From positions 496,001-560,000 of the forward strand of contig NC_007796.1 in assembly GCF_000013445.1 (NCBI RefSeq): DNA of 64,000 nt. Direction: 5' to 3'. The position numbers and the translations under genes were made by a program. Source of the DNA: Methanospirillum hungatei JF-1. GTDB lineage: Archaea; Halobacteriota; Methanomicrobia; Methanomicrobiales; Methanospirillaceae. Positions 9,608-19,532 of this stretch are shown here, piece after piece. The notes beneath the pieces are model-generated. The model was not told the DNA's origin, searched no databases, and worked only from the letters and a program-made list of their open reading frames with translations. Positions within the stretch are counted from its first letter, which is position 1. Every line of letters begins with the position of its first letter.

Positions 9608-11374
9608 TTACTCGATATCCTGATAGTAATACTCACCTTTGCTCTTCTGTTCCCGGTCCAGATATGAATCAGGCTTGTTTATCCGTGGTCTGCCACTCAT
9701 ATCCCTTCTGAATGTCACCCCAAGCTGGGAGAGGAACATATTCATCCCGGTTCTCATATCAAACGGCCCTTTTGCCTCTCCACGGACTCCGGGATCTCCG
9801 TCAAAGACCAGCAGTCGTTCACTGATGATATCAATTACATAAATATCATGATCGATCACAAGGATTGCTGCCTCCTTTCCTTCGACCTGGTTTCTGAATA
9901 TTTTGGTCAGTCTGACCCGCTGCTCTACGTCAAGATGGGCACTCGGCTCATCAAGCACGTACAGGTCAGCGGGCTGGGAGAGACAGGCAGCTATTGCGAC
10001 ACGTTGCAGTTCTCCCCCGGAGAGGGTATTGACCGGAAGCTGGAGAATCGGGCCCAGAGTCAGACCTTCAACAATATCGTGCTGATACTGGGCAGAATCG
10101 AAGGTACGTGCAATCTGCCTGAGGAAGAACTCGACAGTATCTGATGAATCCCCTTTCAGGTACTGCGGTTTATAAGATATCCTGACTGATGTTTCCATCG
10201 AGCCTGAATCCGGTTTTTCAACACCGGCCAGAAGTTTTGCAAAGGTGGACTTTCCAATACCGTTCTGTCCCACAACCCCAATGACTTCACCCGCAAATAT
10301 CTCCCCTGGATGCACCGTCAGGGAGAACCTGTCAAAGGTTCGTTTCATCTCCGGAATAACAAGAAGTGGTTCCCGCTGTGATCCGTCCTTGTGTGCTCTG
10401 ACTTCAAAGGTCACCTGGTAATCACGGAATCTTACATTCTCTTCAGGCAGGAATCCGTCCAGGTACTGATTAATACCTATCCGAACTCCTTTCGGACGAG
10501 TGATGATACCAAAAACGGCCGGTTTTCCATATGCAATATGAACCGTGTCGGCCAGCATATCAAGGATGGCGATATCATGTTCGATAAGAACCACCGGCTT
10601 TTCGGTAGCGAGATCACGTATTGCTGAAGCGGCTGCCATCCGCTGGTAGATATCAAGGTACGGGGTGACTTCATCAAGGAAGTAAAAGTCGGCGTTTCGT
10701 GCAAGTGCTGCAGCAAGAGCAACCCGTTGGAGTTCTCCACCGGAGAGGTTCGAAATCTCCTGGTCAAGGATCTGACGAAGTGAGAGGATGTCCAGGTACT
10801 GATCAAGCGCTCCACGCTCATCGGTTGTTTTCAGGAGATCCCAGACCTTTCCCTGAAAGACCTTGGGGATGACATCAATGTACTGAGGTTTGACGGATGC
10901 CTTGATTGAACCCTTTGAAAGTCGCTGCAGGTAATCAAAGAGTTCGGTACCGGTGTATTTCTTGAGAACTTCTTCCCATTTCACTTCAGTGTCAAAGATC
11001 CCAAGGTTCGGACTGATCTGTCCGGAGAGGATCTTCATGGAGGTGGATTTTCCGATACCGTTGGCTCCGATTACACCGGTCACCTTCCCTTCTATAGGTG
11101 CAGGGAGACCATACAGGACAAAGCTGTTTGGTCCGTACCGGTGTGTCGGATGTTCCAGTTCCTCAGGCAGAGTGATGATATCGATCGCTTCAAAGGGGCA
11201 CTTTTTCACACAGATACCACACCCGACGCAGAGTTCTTCAGAGATAACTGCTTTTCCTTCTTCATCAAGAAGGACTGTTTCGTCTCCGGTGCGGACTCGT
11301 GGACAGTACAGGATACATTCCGTCCCGCATTTGCGTGAATGACAGAGATCTTTATGAACGACAGCTATTCGCAT
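9608..11374 (-). CDS. abce1: ribosome recycling ATPase ABCE1 (Rli1)
   Basis: This 588-residue protein has the complete ABCE1 plan. Two N-terminal 4Fe-4S motifs use Cys11/16/20/24 and Cys49/52/55/59. They are followed by two ABC ATPase domains with Walker A GANGIGKST at 103-111 and GQNGIGKST in the second half, each with an LSGGELQR signature. ABCE1 splits the ribosome after termination or after pelota-dependent rescue, and stays on the small subunit. The gene follows the EMC6-like gene with a 6-nt gap, so the two are probably cotranscribed, and it faces away from rqcH and pelA, whose products act on the same stalled ribosomes. Confidence 0.97.
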   Translation of the reverse strand: MRIAVVHKDLCHSRKCGTECILYCPRVRTGDETVLLDEEGKAVISEELCVGCGICVKKCPFEAIDIITLPEELEHPTHRYGPNSFVLYGLPAPIEGKVTGVIGANGIGKSTSMKILSGQISPNLGIFDTEVKWEEVLKKYTGTELFDYLQRLSKGSIKASVKPQYIDVIPKVFQGKVWDLLKTTDERGALDQYLDILSLRQILDQEISNLSGGELQRVALAAALARNADFYFLDEVTPYLDIYQRMAAASAIRDLATEKPVVLIEHDIAILDMLADTVHIAYGKPAVFGIITRPKGVRIGINQYLDGFLPEENVRFRDYQVTFEVRAHKDGSQREPLLVIPEMKRTFDRFSLTVHPGEIFAGEVIGVVGQNGIGKSTFAKLLAGVEKPDSGSMETSVRISYKPQYLKGDSSDTVEFFLRQIARTFDSAQYQHDIVEGLTLGPILQLPVNTLSGGELQRVAIAACLSQPADLYVLDEPSAHLDVEQRVRLTKIFRNQVEGKEAAILVIDHDIYVIDIISERLLVFDGDPGVRGEAKGPFDMRTGMNMFLSQLGVTFRRDMSGRPRINKPDSYLDREQKSKGEYYYQDIE

Positions 11375-11380
11375 GGGCTA

Positions 11381-11749
11381 TCAGGTTGATATGGTGGTCT
11401 CGGAGAGCAGGATGGTCCAGGTGACATACCAGAAGGCAAAAGTGATAAAACCCTGGTAGAACCAGTCTTTCTTCTCAAGTTTGGTCGTGTCTATCCGGAT
11501 AAGCATGAAAATGTGTTTCTGAATGATTATTGAGGCGATCATCACCAGGATAGGAAAGATAAAAGATTTCCCTGCCCCTGATGTTGCGGTGGCCTGTTCG
11601 GTCAGAAAACAAATGATTCCGGCGATGCACCCGGCACCTACGGCAATGAGGGTGCGCGTGATACGCTTCGTATATTCTGCCGTTTCATCAACGGGGAGAG
11701 GTGCGTGTGTTTCTTCTGCTGGAGTAATCGTGACCGGTTCTTCTGTCAT
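11381..11749 (-). CDS. EMC6-like membrane protein
   Basis: The 122-residue protein has a polar N-terminus and three hydrophobic segments, at about 35-50, 63-80 and 98-117. This fits the archaeal EMC6-like family, relatives of a subunit of the eukaryotic ER membrane protein complex that helps insert membrane proteins. It is the first gene of a two-gene transcript with ABCE1, 6 nt ahead, and is separated by 55 bp from the divergent rqcH. The family call is from topology and gene neighbourhood; function in archaea is not established. Confidence 0.65.
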   Translation of the reverse strand: MTEEPVTITPAEETHAPLPVDETAEYTKRITRTLIAVGAGCIAGIICFLTEQATATSGAGKSFIFPILVMIASIIIQKHIFMLIRIDTTKLEKKDWFYQGFITFAFWYVTWTILLSETTIST

Positions 11750-11804
11750 TGGGGCACCAGTTGTCTTATTTTTTTAGTCATGAGGCCATATGTAATTTGG
11801 TATC

Positions 11805-13688
11805 ATGGCGACGATGCAGGGGATGAGTGGACTTGACCTCATCACCGTAACAGACGAGATCACACGGCTCCTCCCCCTCTGGGTGCATAAAGTGTACTTA
11901 GATGAGAACCGTCTCTGTATCTTCAGACTGAATAGTAAAAACCAGGGAAAGGTAAATATCCTTATTGAACCAGGAAGGCGGTTCCATTGTGTATCAACAC
12001 TTCCCGAGATGCCACAGATCCCCCCGGCATTTGCGATGTTTCTCAGAAAATATCTTGCCGGCGGGAGGGTTGACGGTATACGTCAGCAGGGGTTGCAGCG
12101 GACAGTCATAATCGATATCAGAAAGTCCGAGCAGCTGTTCCATCTCATTGTTGAGGTCTTTGATGATGGAAATATCATTCTGTGCGGGGAGGATATGACC
12201 ATCATCCAGCCGCTCACCCGGCACCGGTTTAAGGATCGTGATGTACTCCCCGGGGCTGTATATGTCTTTGGACAGCCGGATGTCAGTTCCATACCCGTAG
12301 AGGAGTTTGCTGAGCGGTTGTCCACCGATGACCGGGATATTGTCAGGTCCCTGGCCGTCGGTTCATTCCTTGGTGGTCGGTATGCAGAATACATCCTCTC
12401 TGTTACCGGGATAGATAAAAAAACGCTTGCAAAAGAGGCTGATGCTCCGGCACTTTATACTGCGATCCATAACCTCCTTGAAAAAGCCAGAACTTCTCCG
12501 ACCCCGGTCCTTGATAAAAACGGATGTCATCCGATTCCTGTCGGTGATGAAAAACCCGGTTCTTTTGACTCCTTTAATGCGGCCCTTGCTGCATTCTACC
12601 CGGTTGCACCTCCGGTAAAGAAACAGGAGGAGAAGATACGGGTATCCCGTGAGGACCGGATCCGTCATCAGCAGGAAGAGGCTATTGTAAAGTTTGAGAA
12701 GAATATCACCCGGAATGAGGAGCTTGCCGCTCTCCTCTATGAAGAGTACGGCTTTGTATCTGAAATTATTACAACACTATCAAAGGCTGCAGAGACTCGT
12801 TCATGGCAGGAAATTGAAGCCATATTAAAGAAGGATACGAGCGGTGCAGGAAAGAAAATAATCAGGATATTCCCTGCAGAGGCAGCAGTTGAACTCGACC
12901 TTGGTCGTCCGGTGAAGGTTTTTGTCCACGAAACCATTGACCAGAATGCCGGCAGGTACTATGATCAGGTCAAAAAGTTCAAGAAGAAACTTGCCGGGGC
13001 AAAAGCGGCTATGGAACGTGAGGTGCAGCAGGCACGAACCAGGAAAGTGCAATACCAGCGGCCGAAGAAGCGGTGGTTTGACCGGTTCAGATGGTTTTAT
13101 ACATCAGATCAGGTTCTGGTCATTGGCGGCCGGGATGCCGGGCAGAATGAAGAACTGATCAGGAAGTACTTGGAGGGTGGTGACACCTTTGTCCATGCTG
13201 ATGTTCATGGAGCCAGTGTGGTTGTAGTAAAGGGAAAAACGAAAGATATGGATGAGGTGGCACGGTTTGCAGCGGCATATTCAGGTGCATGGCGGGCCGG
13301 GTTTGCATCCGCTGATGTGTATGCGGCACGGCCTGATCAGGTATCAAAGACTGCAGAGTCAGGTGAATACCTCTCCAGAGGTTCGTTCGTGGTCAGGGGA
13401 GAACGACAATGGTTCCACGATGTCCCGCTTGAGGTAGTTATCGGCCTTCAGAAGGCCCCCCAGACCCGGATTCTCGGAGGTCCGGCATCAGCGGTTACAA
13501 AATCCTGTGACCTTTTCGTGACCCTTCGTCCGGGAACATTTGAGCCCAATGATATCGCAAAAAAGGTTGTTCGTGCTCTTCGTGAGAAACTATCTGCAGA
13601 TGAACAGAAGGCACTTAAATTTGCGCTCAATACCGAAGCGGTCGCTGCTTTTGTCCCGCCCGGAGGATCTGATCTGGTGGAAGGATGA
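11805..13688 (+). CDS. rqcH: RqcH/NEMF/Rqc2-type ribosome quality control protein
   Basis: The 627-residue protein has the NFACT layout. The N-terminal NFACT-N domain (about 1-240) includes MSGLDL with Asp11. Then come helix-hairpin-helix and coiled-coil regions (about 280-410) and an NFACT-R domain (about 415-530) starting RPKKRWFDRFRWFYTSD. Relatives bind the large subunit carrying a stuck nascent chain and recruit tRNA to add C-terminal tails. In the motif where yeast Rqc2 and bacterial RqcH have Asp-Arg, this protein reads GLQR, giving Gln98-Arg99. The stop overlaps the start of pelA (ATGA at 13685), so the two are translationally coupled. The start could also be Met4 or Met7. Confidence 0.93.
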   Translation: MATMQGMSGLDLITVTDEITRLLPLWVHKVYLDENRLCIFRLNSKNQGKVNILIEPGRRFHCVSTLPEMPQIPPAFAMFLRKYLAGGRVDGIRQQGLQRTVIIDIRKSEQLFHLIVEVFDDGNIILCGEDMTIIQPLTRHRFKDRDVLPGAVYVFGQPDVSSIPVEEFAERLSTDDRDIVRSLAVGSFLGGRYAEYILSVTGIDKKTLAKEADAPALYTAIHNLLEKARTSPTPVLDKNGCHPIPVGDEKPGSFDSFNAALAAFYPVAPPVKKQEEKIRVSREDRIRHQQEEAIVKFEKNITRNEELAALLYEEYGFVSEIITTLSKAAETRSWQEIEAILKKDTSGAGKKIIRIFPAEAAVELDLGRPVKVFVHETIDQNAGRYYDQVKKFKKKLAGAKAAMEREVQQARTRKVQYQRPKKRWFDRFRWFYTSDQVLVIGGRDAGQNEELIRKYLEGGDTFVHADVHGASVVVVKGKTKDMDEVARFAAAYSGAWRAGFASADVYAARPDQVSKTAESGEYLSRGSFVVRGERQWFHDVPLEVVIGLQKAPQTRILGGPASAVTKSCDLFVTLRPGTFEPNDIAKKVVRALREKLSADEQKALKFALNTEAVAAFVPPGGSDLVEG

Positions 13689-14710
13689 AAGCAGAAATAG
13701 AGGAACTCCAACGTTCATTTGGTGAAATTCGTCTTTTTCCTGAGAATAGTGATGACCTCTGGCACCTCCACAACCTCATTACACCCGGCTCTCTCGTCTA
13801 TGCAACCACGCTCCGGAGTGTTGAAGGATCGCAGGATAAGATACGTCCGGAAAAGCAGGAAAAGCGACCGGTCCGTCTTGGTATCAGGGTGGAGGATGTC
13901 GAGTTTCATGAATATTCAATACGGCTTCGGGTTTTTGGAACCATTGAATCAGGGGTGGATATCGGCTCTCATCACACCTTAAACCTCGAACCCGGATATG
14001 AGATCTCGGTTATCAAATCATGGTCAGGAAGTGATCTTGAACGGATTGATCGGGCGATAAAAGGGTCGACATCAGAGGCGATTCATATTCTTACCGTTGA
14101 GGAGGGGGAAGCAGAACTCTACCGGGTGCAGAGTTATGGTCCAAAGCAGGTCTGGTCACTTGCTGCTGGAAGCGGGAAGACAGCGGAGGTGAGCAGCAGG
14201 GAAGAGTTTTCAGAGGCTGTTGTGTCACAGGTGTCACAGCTCACCGGACCACTGGTCATTGCAGGACCTGGGTTTGTAAAAGAAGAGATTATCGCGAAAT
14301 TCAAGCGGAAAAATCCTTCCCGTTCTGCACCCCTGGTCATTGGGGATACCCGGGCCGGAGGAAGAAGGGCGGTGCAGGAGGTCATCGGCCAGGGTATCCT
14401 TGAAAAACTGAACGGGGATCTGCAGCTGGCACGGGAAGTAACCTGCCTTGATGAACTTATGCGGCGGATTGGTAAAGATGAGCCGGTAGCGTATGGAATC
14501 GATGCGGTCAGGGATGCAACCGGATGTGGAGCGGTTCAGACCCTCATGGTGGTGGATACCCTTCTTCGGGATCCTGATGCAGCAGATCTTATCAGACAAG
14601 CAGAGGCGATGCGTTCTGAAGTAGTCATCTTCTCTTCACGGTTTGAACCTGGTGAGCGACTTGCCGGTCTTGGTGGGATAGCAGCCCTTCTCAGGTATTC
14701 AATAGCCTGA
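13685..14710 (+). CDS. pelA: mRNA surveillance protein pelota (Dom34)
   Basis: The 341-residue protein has the three pelota domains: an N-terminal Sm-like domain (to about 130), a central eRF1_2-like domain lacking the GGQ peptide-release motif, and a C-terminal eRF1_3 domain. Typical N-terminal features are WHLHNLITPGSLVYATT and the DVEFHEYSIRLRVFGTI strand pair. Pelota enters the A site of stalled ribosomes, and with aEF1A and ABCE1 dissociates them. It overlaps rqcH by 4 nt. It lies opposite ABCE1 across a shared promoter interval, putting ribosome splitting and nascent-chain tailing factors in one locus. Confidence 0.96.
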   Translation: MKAEIEELQRSFGEIRLFPENSDDLWHLHNLITPGSLVYATTLRSVEGSQDKIRPEKQEKRPVRLGIRVEDVEFHEYSIRLRVFGTIESGVDIGSHHTLNLEPGYEISVIKSWSGSDLERIDRAIKGSTSEAIHILTVEEGEAELYRVQSYGPKQVWSLAAGSGKTAEVSSREEFSEAVVSQVSQLTGPLVIAGPGFVKEEIIAKFKRKNPSRSAPLVIGDTRAGGRRAVQEVIGQGILEKLNGDLQLAREVTCLDELMRRIGKDEPVAYGIDAVRDATGCGAVQTLMVVDTLLRDPDAADLIRQAEAMRSEVVIFSSRFEPGERLAGLGGIAALLRYSIA

Positions 14711-14798
14711 AAGCCGGATTATATCATGTATCTGGTTCGGATACCAAATCCTGATTGTGTGTTTTTTCATGATAATCTGTCAGAATAAACCGATTGAT

Positions 14799-14807
14799 GT
14801 TTAAATG
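14799..14807 (+). promoter_or_regulatory. TATA box of the split PAS sensor gene
   Basis: GTTTAAATG lies 20 nt before the ATG at 14828. Archaeal TATA boxes sit about 25 nt before the transcription start, so the transcript would begin at or close to the start codon and be almost leaderless. Confidence 0.45.
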
Positions 14808-14924
14808 CGGGATCGCTAATATACATTATGCGTAATCTGGTGACTGGTACACAAGACCAGGATCGCTGGGTAGTACTGATCCTTTCCATTACCGTACTGG
14901 TTTTTTTTATCTCCTGGTACGCAA

Positions 14925-16684
14925 GAGGGTGTTGCACCAATGATCAATATCATGCAGGATCACAAATGATCGATCTCTACCCCTTAAGCTATCAACCAAA
15001 ATAGACTAATTGATGTATGAACCTGCATGTATCAATTCCCACTTTACATACTGTGTTTGCAAAAATATAGGAAAAACCTGAACCTCTTGACGGTTTTATA
15101 ATATTCGTAGCAAATTCTTTAATTTTAACTATACCCTCAAATCTGATAAGTTTTTTTATATTATGCACTAATGCAGCTAAAAAGAATTCTCCCTCGCAAT
15201 TCTCTTTCCCTTTTTGAGAGAAACTCCTAAACCTCATATTATGTTTCATATTACCAAAAACTGGTTCGACCATGTATTTTCGTTTTCGATATAACTCTCT
15301 ACCAGTGGGGGATTTCACACGTACTTCCATAACTCGTTTACAAATTTCCTGAGTTGTTGCTTGTTTCTCTCTGTTCATAAAAGATTGCCAAACAAACGTC
15401 CCGATACTTTGCAATTCCGGAAATGTGATTATTTCTCCCATACAAATCGCCCGACATATCATTTCCATTCGTGAGATATACCCATCATTATCTGAATATT
15501 CTGGAATTTTTCTTTCTTTAGAAGGAGGGATGATGAGTTGAATGCCATAATCCAATTCTGCTAAAGAATTCGGGTATGAGAAATAACCTGCATCAGATAG
15601 TAGTATATTAGGCGAAATTGATGGATGAATACCCGTAAAAAGGTCTTCGAGTTCATTTAGCATAGGTATTAATAATTTTTTATCGTTTTGCTCATCTGAT
15701 ATCATTGCAGCGAGGATAAATTGATTTTCAGAAACGATAATCTGCCCATTATACCCTTGAATCCAGCCATTGGTGGTTGACATTATCTGACTTTCAGGAT
15801 CAGTGAGATTTACTTTTGAATCTGAAGATGGCTCTTTTTTAGGCTCTAAAGGCTTTCTACCTCGTTTCTTTTTACCCGATTCTAATTCTTCTTTTTCGCG
15901 GTCCAGAATCTTTTCTTCTTGTTTTTTAGATTCGATATCATGTCGTTCAATTAATTTCTCTTTAGCCCGATTAAGAACTTCCTTTCGTTTTTCTTTTGTT
16001 GAAAGATGCTCAGGTAGTCGGTTAATCTCCATATCCTGAATATTTATATCATCGTTTTCTAACTCATCAATTTCCTGTGATTCATCAAAAAGCCGACCTA
16101 GCTCTGCTTCAAGGTATTTTAATTTTTTATTGGCTGATAAAGAGGCATTACAGCCAAATTTTGATCCATCGAGGGCTAGGACACCGATTCTTGCTATCCC
16201 GGATTCTACGATAATTTGAGATAATTGTTTAAAAAGGGATTTGATTTCTTTTGAATTATTCTTCTTGAAACGATAGATCGTTGTATGGTCAGGTGTAAGA
16301 TTATTGGCGACGATCCGATATCCAATATCATAATGGCAGCACATCTCAATTTTTCTGCTAGATTTTTCTCCACGAATCATTGAATAAATTATTATTCCAA
16401 GCATTGAACGAGGATCAAAAAAGGCAGAACCGCGACCATCGTCACGATATTTATTAATAAATGGACTAATATCGAGAATCGAAAGAATTTCTAATATGCC
16501 ATAAGTAATATCATTTTCAGATAGCCAGTCCATCGCATTGACAGGGAGTAAAAATTGTTGTTCATTACCATATCCTCTAATCATGTTATAGCGATGAGAC
16601 ATATAATATATTGATCTTAATAATATATATAATTAAGCTTTAATAATTTATATTAAGCTTTTTTTGTGTTTGTGCAACAGCCTC
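14925..16684 (-). mobile_element. IS1182-like insertion sequence, complete copy
   Basis: The element is 1760 bp. Its ends read GAGGGTGTTGCACCA on the left and, in reverse complement, GAGGCTGTTGCACAA on the right, agreeing at 13 of 15 positions. It is flanked by a 4-bp direct repeat GCAA (14921-14924 and 16685-16688), and it carries one transposase gene on the minus strand. Length, single long transposase and 4-bp duplication fit the IS1182 family. The same element is found again from 63131, and the shared parts I compared are identical. Confidence 0.93.
14992..16602 (-). CDS. IS1182-like transposase
   Basis: The 536-residue protein begins with the DUF772-type N-terminal region, including GSAFFDPRSMLGIIIYSM and PDHTTIYRFKK. 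A DDE catalytic domain follows, with Asp in VLALDGSKFG, Asp in ILLSDAGYFS and Glu in MVEPVFGNMKHN. A highly charged insertion (about residues 175-270, rich in Glu and Lys) separates the first and second Asp, as is usual in this family. The frame is intact, so the element is probably active. It is transcribed against the gene it interrupts. Confidence 0.93.
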   Translation of the reverse strand: MSHRYNMIRGYGNEQQFLLPVNAMDWLSENDITYGILEILSILDISPFINKYRDDGRGSAFFDPRSMLGIIIYSMIRGEKSSRKIEMCCHYDIGYRIVANNLTPDHTTIYRFKKNNSKEIKSLFKQLSQIIVESGIARIGVLALDGSKFGCNASLSANKKLKYLEAELGRLFDESQEIDELENDDINIQDMEINRLPEHLSTKEKRKEVLNRAKEKLIERHDIESKKQEEKILDREKEELESGKKKRGRKPLEPKKEPSSDSKVNLTDPESQIMSTTNGWIQGYNGQIIVSENQFILAAMISDEQNDKKLLIPMLNELEDLFTGIHPSISPNILLSDAGYFSYPNSLAELDYGIQLIIPPSKERKIPEYSDNDGYISRMEMICRAICMGEIITFPELQSIGTFVWQSFMNREKQATTQEICKRVMEVRVKSPTGRELYRKRKYMVEPVFGNMKHNMRFRSFSQKGKENCEGEFFLAALVHNIKKLIRFEGIVKIKEFATNIIKPSRGSGFSYIFANTVCKVGIDTCRFIHQLVYFG

Positions 16685-18733
16685 GCAATATCACACAATA
16701 TTCACACTGTCATATCTCATCTTTTCTATATTCCGGTTATTCTTGCCTGCTGGAGGTTTCCAAAACCTGGAATTATCTTTACGTTTGGTCTGATCTGGGG
16801 ATATATCGGCCTTGAATACTTTAGTCATTACGTAATGCTCGATCCTGACGTCATTCTCCGGTGCCTTATTATCATCTTTATCGGGATTGTCGTTGCCCTG
16901 CTTTCTCTAAACCTCCATGACCGGGAAGAGTCTTACCGTCGGCTCCTTTCCGCCATTGATGCCGGGGTGATTAAGACCGACCGGACCGGCAAGATTGTTT
17001 ATGCAAATCCATATGCTGTGAATGTACTGGATCGAAAGGCAGTATCTTTACATGGGACATCGCTTCATGAGTATGCTATAGATGGTCCTGAGCTTGGCGG
17101 TTTTCTTGAGCAATGCCTGAAAAACGGTCATTCTGATACGACCCGGGAACTGGTTCTGAAACGAAAAGACGGATTTCCAATACCAGTAGTACTGACCGGG
17201 TACTCGCAGAAAGGTGAAGATATCATTCTTACGTTGACCGATCTCTCTGAAGAAAAATGGATGGCTCATGAGCTCGCAACAGGCCGGATGGTTATGACGA
17301 CGCTCATTGATGCCATCCCTGAGGGCATCTTTTTATCCGACACCAGGGGGAGCATCATCGAGGTGAACAAATCATGCAGGGATCTGACCGGCTGGAGTGA
17401 AGGAACTGATCTCTTCGAGGAAGCAACCGGATTCTTTTCACCGGACGCATCCGAAAAGATACGGCGTGCAATCTATCAGACAATCCATGAGAAAAAGTCC
17501 GTCACTCTTCATCTTGAGGTGGCCCCGGATGACAATACGCGGCATTATGAGGTTTCTCTGACCCCGGTTCCAGATGATACAAAGACTATTACCCGGATTG
17601 CCGGTGTTATTCATGACATTACCACCCGTGAAAACTATCTGAAGCAGATCCGGGAGCGGGAAGAATATCTTCGTATGGTCCTGGATGGCCTGCCCTTGGC
17701 GACTCTGGTTATTGGCCCGGACCATAAGGTTCTCTCGGTCAACCAGGCACTTGCTATGCTCTTTGAGCGTGAGGTGAATGACCTCATCGGGACAAGTGAG
17801 CACGGTCATCTCCTGTATCCGGCAGGGGAGCGTCCGATGCTCTGTGATCTGATGGTCGGGGATGAGGTCGATGTACTCCTTGATGAGTGGTATTCAGATC
17901 TCTATTCACCATCACCAACCGTTCCCGGGGCTTATGAAGTCATTGATTTCTTCCCGCATATCGGTGAAGCAGGGAAATGGATCATGAGCACATCAGCACG
18001 GCTCGTCAATGAAAAGGGAGATACTATCGGGGCAATAGAGACCTTTGAGGACTTTTCAACTCAGAAAGCAGCGGAAGAAGCAATACGAATCAGTGAGGAA
18101 CGGTTTAAGATAGCATCCCATATTGCCACCGACCTTATATTTGAGTACGATCAGAAGTCAGACCAGATATTATGGTTTGGTGATATTGAGAAATGGCTGG
18201 GTCTGGACTCCCCTGCAAGGGTCAGTACCCTGACCGGATGGACGACACTGATTCATGAAGAAGATATCGGGAAGGTAAAAGGTGCCTTTATCCACCATGT
18301 ACTGACCGGAGATCCCATCACCGAAGAACTGCGGATCAAGCACCGGAACGGCCAGTTTCAGACATGGATAATCAAGGCGGTTGCCCTGTACAATGCCAAT
18401 TTCCAGCAGATTAAGACCGTAGGTATTGTTTCAGACATCAGTGAGATACGAGCCAACGAGGAGGCAAAGAAGGAAGCTCTCATAGCTATTGAGAAATATA
18501 TTGAGCAGTTTGCAATCCTCAATGATCATATCAGAAATCCCCTGCAGATTATTGCCGGATATAATGATCTGCAGGGTGGAGAATATGCTCATCACATCGC
18601 ATCCCAGATAGCCCAGGTCAACCGGATCGTCGATCAGCTTGATAAAGGGTGGATAGAATCGGAGAGTATCAGGGATTTTCTCCGCCGCCATTATGGCATC
18701 TCTATAAAAGACTCTCAAAAATAGTTGGCCCCT

Positions 18734-19528
18734 TTATGGGAACTCAAGGGTAAGGGTCACCGGGCAGTGATCTGAGCCCATGATATCATTTCTGATTCCT
18801 GCACCGGTAATGAATGGTTTTGCCGCAGTATTGACGAAGAAATAATCTATTCTCCAGCCGACATTCCGTGTCCGTGCCCTGCTCTTATAGTCCCACCAGC
18901 TGTACTGGTTCCCTTCATCAGAAAACAGCCTGAAACTGTCATAAAATCCGGCAGCGATAACCCGGTCAATCCACTCCCGCTCTATGGGAAGAAACCCTGA
19001 TACCAGTTCATTCTCTTTGGGCCGTGCAAGGTCGATGGGTTTATGGGCGGTATTGACGTCACCACAGAAGATGATACGCTCTCCGGCGGCATCCATGGTC
19101 TTGATTTTCTCTAAAAATGCATCATAGAATCTGAGTTTGAATGCAAGTCGTTCATCAGATGCTCCGCCGTTCGGGAAGTAGACATTCATCAGAACAAACT
19201 CAGGGAACCGGGCGGTAATAATTCGACCTTCAGAATCAAACTCGGGAGATAGCCCTCCCAGTTCTATTGATTCCGGCTCGGTCCTGGAGTACATCGCAAC
19301 CCCGCTGTATCCTTTCCGTTCAGCAGGATTGATGTAGAAGAAATAATCAGGGATACGGGTGATATCAGGCTTTAATGAATGGGCATCTGCCTTTGTCTCC
19401 TGTATACAGAGGATGTCTATATTCTCATGGGCCGGCAGTCCGGGGAACAGAACTCCGGGGAGTACCTCTTTACTACTTATAGCCCTGAGACCATTCACAT
19501 TCCAGGAATAGAGGGTGTATGTTTTCAT
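18734..19528 (-). CDS. xth: exodeoxyribonuclease III (AP endonuclease)
   Basis: The 264-residue protein is a Mg-dependent endonuclease/exonuclease/phosphatase-fold enzyme acting on abasic sites and DNA 3' ends in base excision repair. Motifs in order are SWNVNGLRA, CIQETKA, GYSGVAMYSR, NVYFPNGG, FCGDVNTAH with the catalytic Asp-Asn, WWDYKSRAR, GWRIDYFFV and SDHCPV. The start is placed at the Met of MKTYTLYSWN, because the longer frame would run into the preceding gene, which ends 4 nt upstream. It probably shares a transcript with the TIM-barrel gene, whose family also contains endonuclease IV. Confidence 0.95.
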   Translation of the reverse strand: MKTYTLYSWNVNGLRAISSKEVLPGVLFPGLPAHENIDILCIQETKADAHSLKPDITRIPDYFFYINPAERKGYSGVAMYSRTEPESIELGGLSPEFDSEGRIITARFPEFVLMNVYFPNGGASDERLAFKLRFYDAFLEKIKTMDAAGERIIFCGDVNTAHKPIDLARPKENELVSGFLPIEREWIDRVIAAGFYDSFRLFSDEGNQYSWWDYKSRARTRNVGWRIDYFFVNTAAKPFITGAGIRNDIMGSDHCPVTLTLEFP

Positions 19529-19532
19529 TATA

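Larger units (their letters stand above)
14828..18724 (+). pseudogene. PAS sensor protein split by IS1182-like element
   Basis: The gene begins at ATG 14828 and is interrupted after 14924 by the element 14925-16684. Removing the element and one copy of the 4-bp duplication GCAA joins FISWYA to ISHNIHTVISHLFY in frame, giving a 710-residue protein ending at 18724. The restored protein has an N-terminal membrane region of four to five helices, then PAS domains (about residues 130-235, 240-360, 365-500, 505-615) and a final histidine-containing helix pair (LNDHIRNPLQIIAGYNDL). No ATPase domain follows, so it was a sensor with a dimerisation helix rather than a complete kinase. In its present state only the cytoplasmic part might be made, from a start near 16664 inside the IS end. 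Confidence 0.9.
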
